7,134 bases of DNA from Planctomycetota bacterium (GTDB lineage: Bacteria; Planctomycetota; Planctomycetia; Planctomycetales; Planctomycetaceae). A program made the translations under genes and the position numbers. The stretch is from assembly GCA_024278285.1 (NCBI GenBank), contig JAJRTM010000058.1:1-7134 (forward strand), in the 5' to 3' direction. How positions within the stretch are numbered: the first letter of the stretch is position 1; each line of letters begins with the position of its first letter. The notes beneath the pieces were generated by a model. That model was not told the DNA's origin. It did not search any database and worked only from the letters and a program-made list of their open reading frames with translations. This document shows positions 5,977 to 7,134 of the stretch, piece after piece.

Positions 5977-6000
5977 TACTATTGGTTCCGGCTACGCCGT

Positions 6001-7068
6001 GTGAGGGTGAATAAGATTCATAAAAATAAGTGGTTACCTATATTTCTTGGACTGGCGGTTACGGTCGGTTGCCTGTGGTATTCAGTGAAGGATGTCAACT
6101 GGAACGACATTCGAACCAGCTTTGCCGATGCGCGTTACGATACGATCCCGCTTTATCTTCTTGCTTTGGTGGTCTTCTTCTGGCTCAAGGCAATTCGCTG
6201 GAGCTGGTTGTTGCGTCCAGTAAAACAGATTAGTGCAAAACAAGTGATCAACCCGATGATGGTCGGTTTCATGGGGAATAATGTTTTGCCTGCCCACCTG
6301 GGAGAACTATTTCGGATCTTTCTTTTGGGGCGGCAACAAAAAATACCTGCTGCTGCGGTCTTTACAAGCGTTGCGATCGAAAGAGTTCTGGATGTCTTTG
6401 CTGTCCTTGTTCTAGTCGGAGTGGGACTTTTGGGAGTCCGTGATATTCCTGAATCGATGCAAACTGCGTTTCAGGGAGTTGGTGTGATCGCGATAGTCGC
6501 AGTGATCCTACTGTCCGCGGGACTGATTTGGCTTGAACAGGCACTTCGATTAGCTGTGGGACTGATTCACCGATTGCCGATCTCTGAGGGAAAACAAGAG
6601 AAACTGATCGATCTGGTAAACCACGCGGCTGCGGGAACCTCTGCTTTAAGACAGGGGCGATTACTGATTGCGTTAATCGTCAACTCGCTACTTCAATGGA
6701 GTTGCAACTGTCTGATGATTTATATTTCGCTGCGAAGTTTTGGGATTAACATTCCGTTTTCAGCCACGCTGATTCTTCTGGGAGTTCTCGTTTTCGCGGT
6801 TACAATTCCCTCGACGCCAGGTTTCTTTGGCCTCATTCAGGCTGCTTTTGTGGGAACCCTCGAACTATTTTCCGTCTCAGAAGGAAGCGCTTTCGCGGCT
6901 TCCATCTATTACCACCTGCTTCAATATGTTGTCGTCACAGCAGTCGGATTGATTTGCCTGACTCGATCCGGTTTTTCCCTGTCACAAATTCAACGGGAAT
7001 CTGAACAAAGCAGTAATCAGGAACCGAAAGACGAGACTCTTATTGACGTAACCTCTCAATCAACCTAA
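6001..7068 (+). CDS. Flippase-like integral membrane protein (LPG_synthase_TM / UPF0104 family)
   Basis: This is a multi-pass inner-membrane protein of the lysylphosphatidylglycerol-synthase transmembrane family (PF03706, related to AglD and UPF0104). Members are linked to lipid or lipid-linked sugar translocation; the substrate here is unknown. Hydrophobic segments lie at about 12-28, 49-65, 117-145, 160-178, 221-244, 254-272 and 297-320, some possibly re-entrant or double. Family motifs are GNNVLPAHLGELFR at 92-105, the ERxxD motif at 127-131 (ERVLD), and PSTPGFFGLIQAAF at 270-283. The 355-residue length fits the stand-alone form; there is no C-terminal GNAT-like LPG synthase domain, and the tail from about 327 is polar. 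The start is GTG at 6001, with GTG6007 possible. Neither has a well-spaced Shine-Dalgarno, and GAGG at 6003-6006 abuts the second. The repeat at 5850-5976 lies immediately upstream. Confidence 0.9.
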   Translation: MRVNKIHKNKWLPIFLGLAVTVGCLWYSVKDVNWNDIRTSFADARYDTIPLYLLALVVFFWLKAIRWSWLLRPVKQISAKQVINPMMVGFMGNNVLPAHLGELFRIFLLGRQQKIPAAAVFTSVAIERVLDVFAVLVLVGVGLLGVRDIPESMQTAFQGVGVIAIVAVILLSAGLIWLEQALRLAVGLIHRLPISEGKQEKLIDLVNHAAAGTSALRQGRLLIALIVNSLLQWSCNCLMIYISLRSFGINIPFSATLILLGVLVFAVTIPSTPGFFGLIQAAFVGTLELFSVSEGSAFAASIYYHLLQYVVVTAVGLICLTRSGFSLSQIQRESEQSSNQEPKDETLIDVTSQST

Positions 7069-7110
7069 AGTTATCGCCGTTCGTATTCTGGAAATTCTCC
7101 CGATGTTTTA

Positions 7111-7134
7111 ATGCAAACCCCTGTTAATTCAGAA
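7111..7134 (+). CDS. Possible start of a downstream gene (cut by the window edge)
   Basis: An ATG at 7111 opens a frame that continues to the window end (MQTPVNSE). It would start 42 bases after the flippase stop codon on the same strand. No clear Shine-Dalgarno precedes it, and eight codons are too few to judge. Confidence 0.2.

Larger units (their letters stand above)
5442..6000. other. Divergent intergenic region between the DUF1559 and flippase genes
   Basis: This 559-bp gap drives two divergent genes. The left part holds the DUF1559 leader, operator and promoter candidates; the right part holds the inverted-repeat element at 5850-5976. Between them, CGACTCT (5764-5770) and AGAGTCG (5797-5803) form a 7-bp dyad around TATGAT (5783-5788). 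That hexamer is a possible plus-strand -10 box for the flippase gene but lacks a convincing -35 box. A direct repeat of GAACTGCTCG occurs at 5476-5485 and 5495-5504. No coding sequence is evident. Confidence 0.55.

Noticed and set aside
1148..6000. CRISPR array or tandem repeat in the intergenic regions
   Set aside because: The repeats are inverted pairs, not regularly spaced direct repeats with unique spacers, and no cas gene is present.
6001..7068. Full lysylphosphatidylglycerol synthase (MprF)
   Set aside because: Only the transmembrane region is present. The C-terminal aminoacyl-transfer domain is missing, and the 355-residue length fits the stand-alone flippase-like family.

Overview
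The window looks like a piece of a planctomycete chromosome (phylum Planctomycetota, probably a Planctomycetaceae-type genome of moderate GC). The strongest evidence is the gene at 4377-5441 on the minus strand. It combines a type IV-pilin-like N-terminus with a C-terminal H-x9-DG motif, the DUF1559 (PF07596) architecture that is massively amplified in planctomycetes. The sparse coding density, the long intergenic gaps, and short imperfect-hairpin repeats resembling ones I recall from planctomycete genomes agree with this.

Layout, left to right. (1) 1-154: upstream DNA, perhaps with the tail of a truncated upstream gene. (2) 155-1147 (+): a predicted exported calcineurin-like metallophosphoesterase. 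(3) 1148-1649: a convergent gap with a 16-bp-stem hairpin repeat (1199-1255) and a 343-bp MITE-like element (1278-1620) that has 59-bp imperfect terminal inverted repeats and a perfect 8-bp flanking direct repeat. (4) 1650-2606 (-): a DapA/NanA-superfamily class I lyase. (5) 2607-2930: a gap with a composite inverted repeat (2827-2919). (6) 2931-3800 (-): a compact soluble histidine kinase. (7) 3801-4376: a gap with a 182-bp element bounded by perfect 31-bp inverted repeats (4078-4259) and a terminator candidate for the next gene. (8) 4377-5441 (-): the DUF1559 pseudopilin-like protein, with a good Shine-Dalgarno and a plausible promoter/operator arrangement. (9) 5442-6000: a divergent gap with that promoter, a small hairpin and another inverted-repeat element (5850-5976). 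(10) 6001-7068 (+): an integral-membrane flippase-like protein (LPG_synthase_TM / UPF0104). (11) 7069-7134: perhaps the start of a further gene.

The five main genes are separated by gaps of 324-576 bp and lie in mixed orientations, so they look like independent transcription units, not an operon or a dedicated pathway. I see no defence system, CRISPR array, prophage, biosynthetic cluster, tRNA or rRNA. The unusual content is intergenic: each of the four large gaps carries at least one different inverted-repeat element. The best case for recent mobility is 1278-1620, because of its abutting 8-bp direct repeats.
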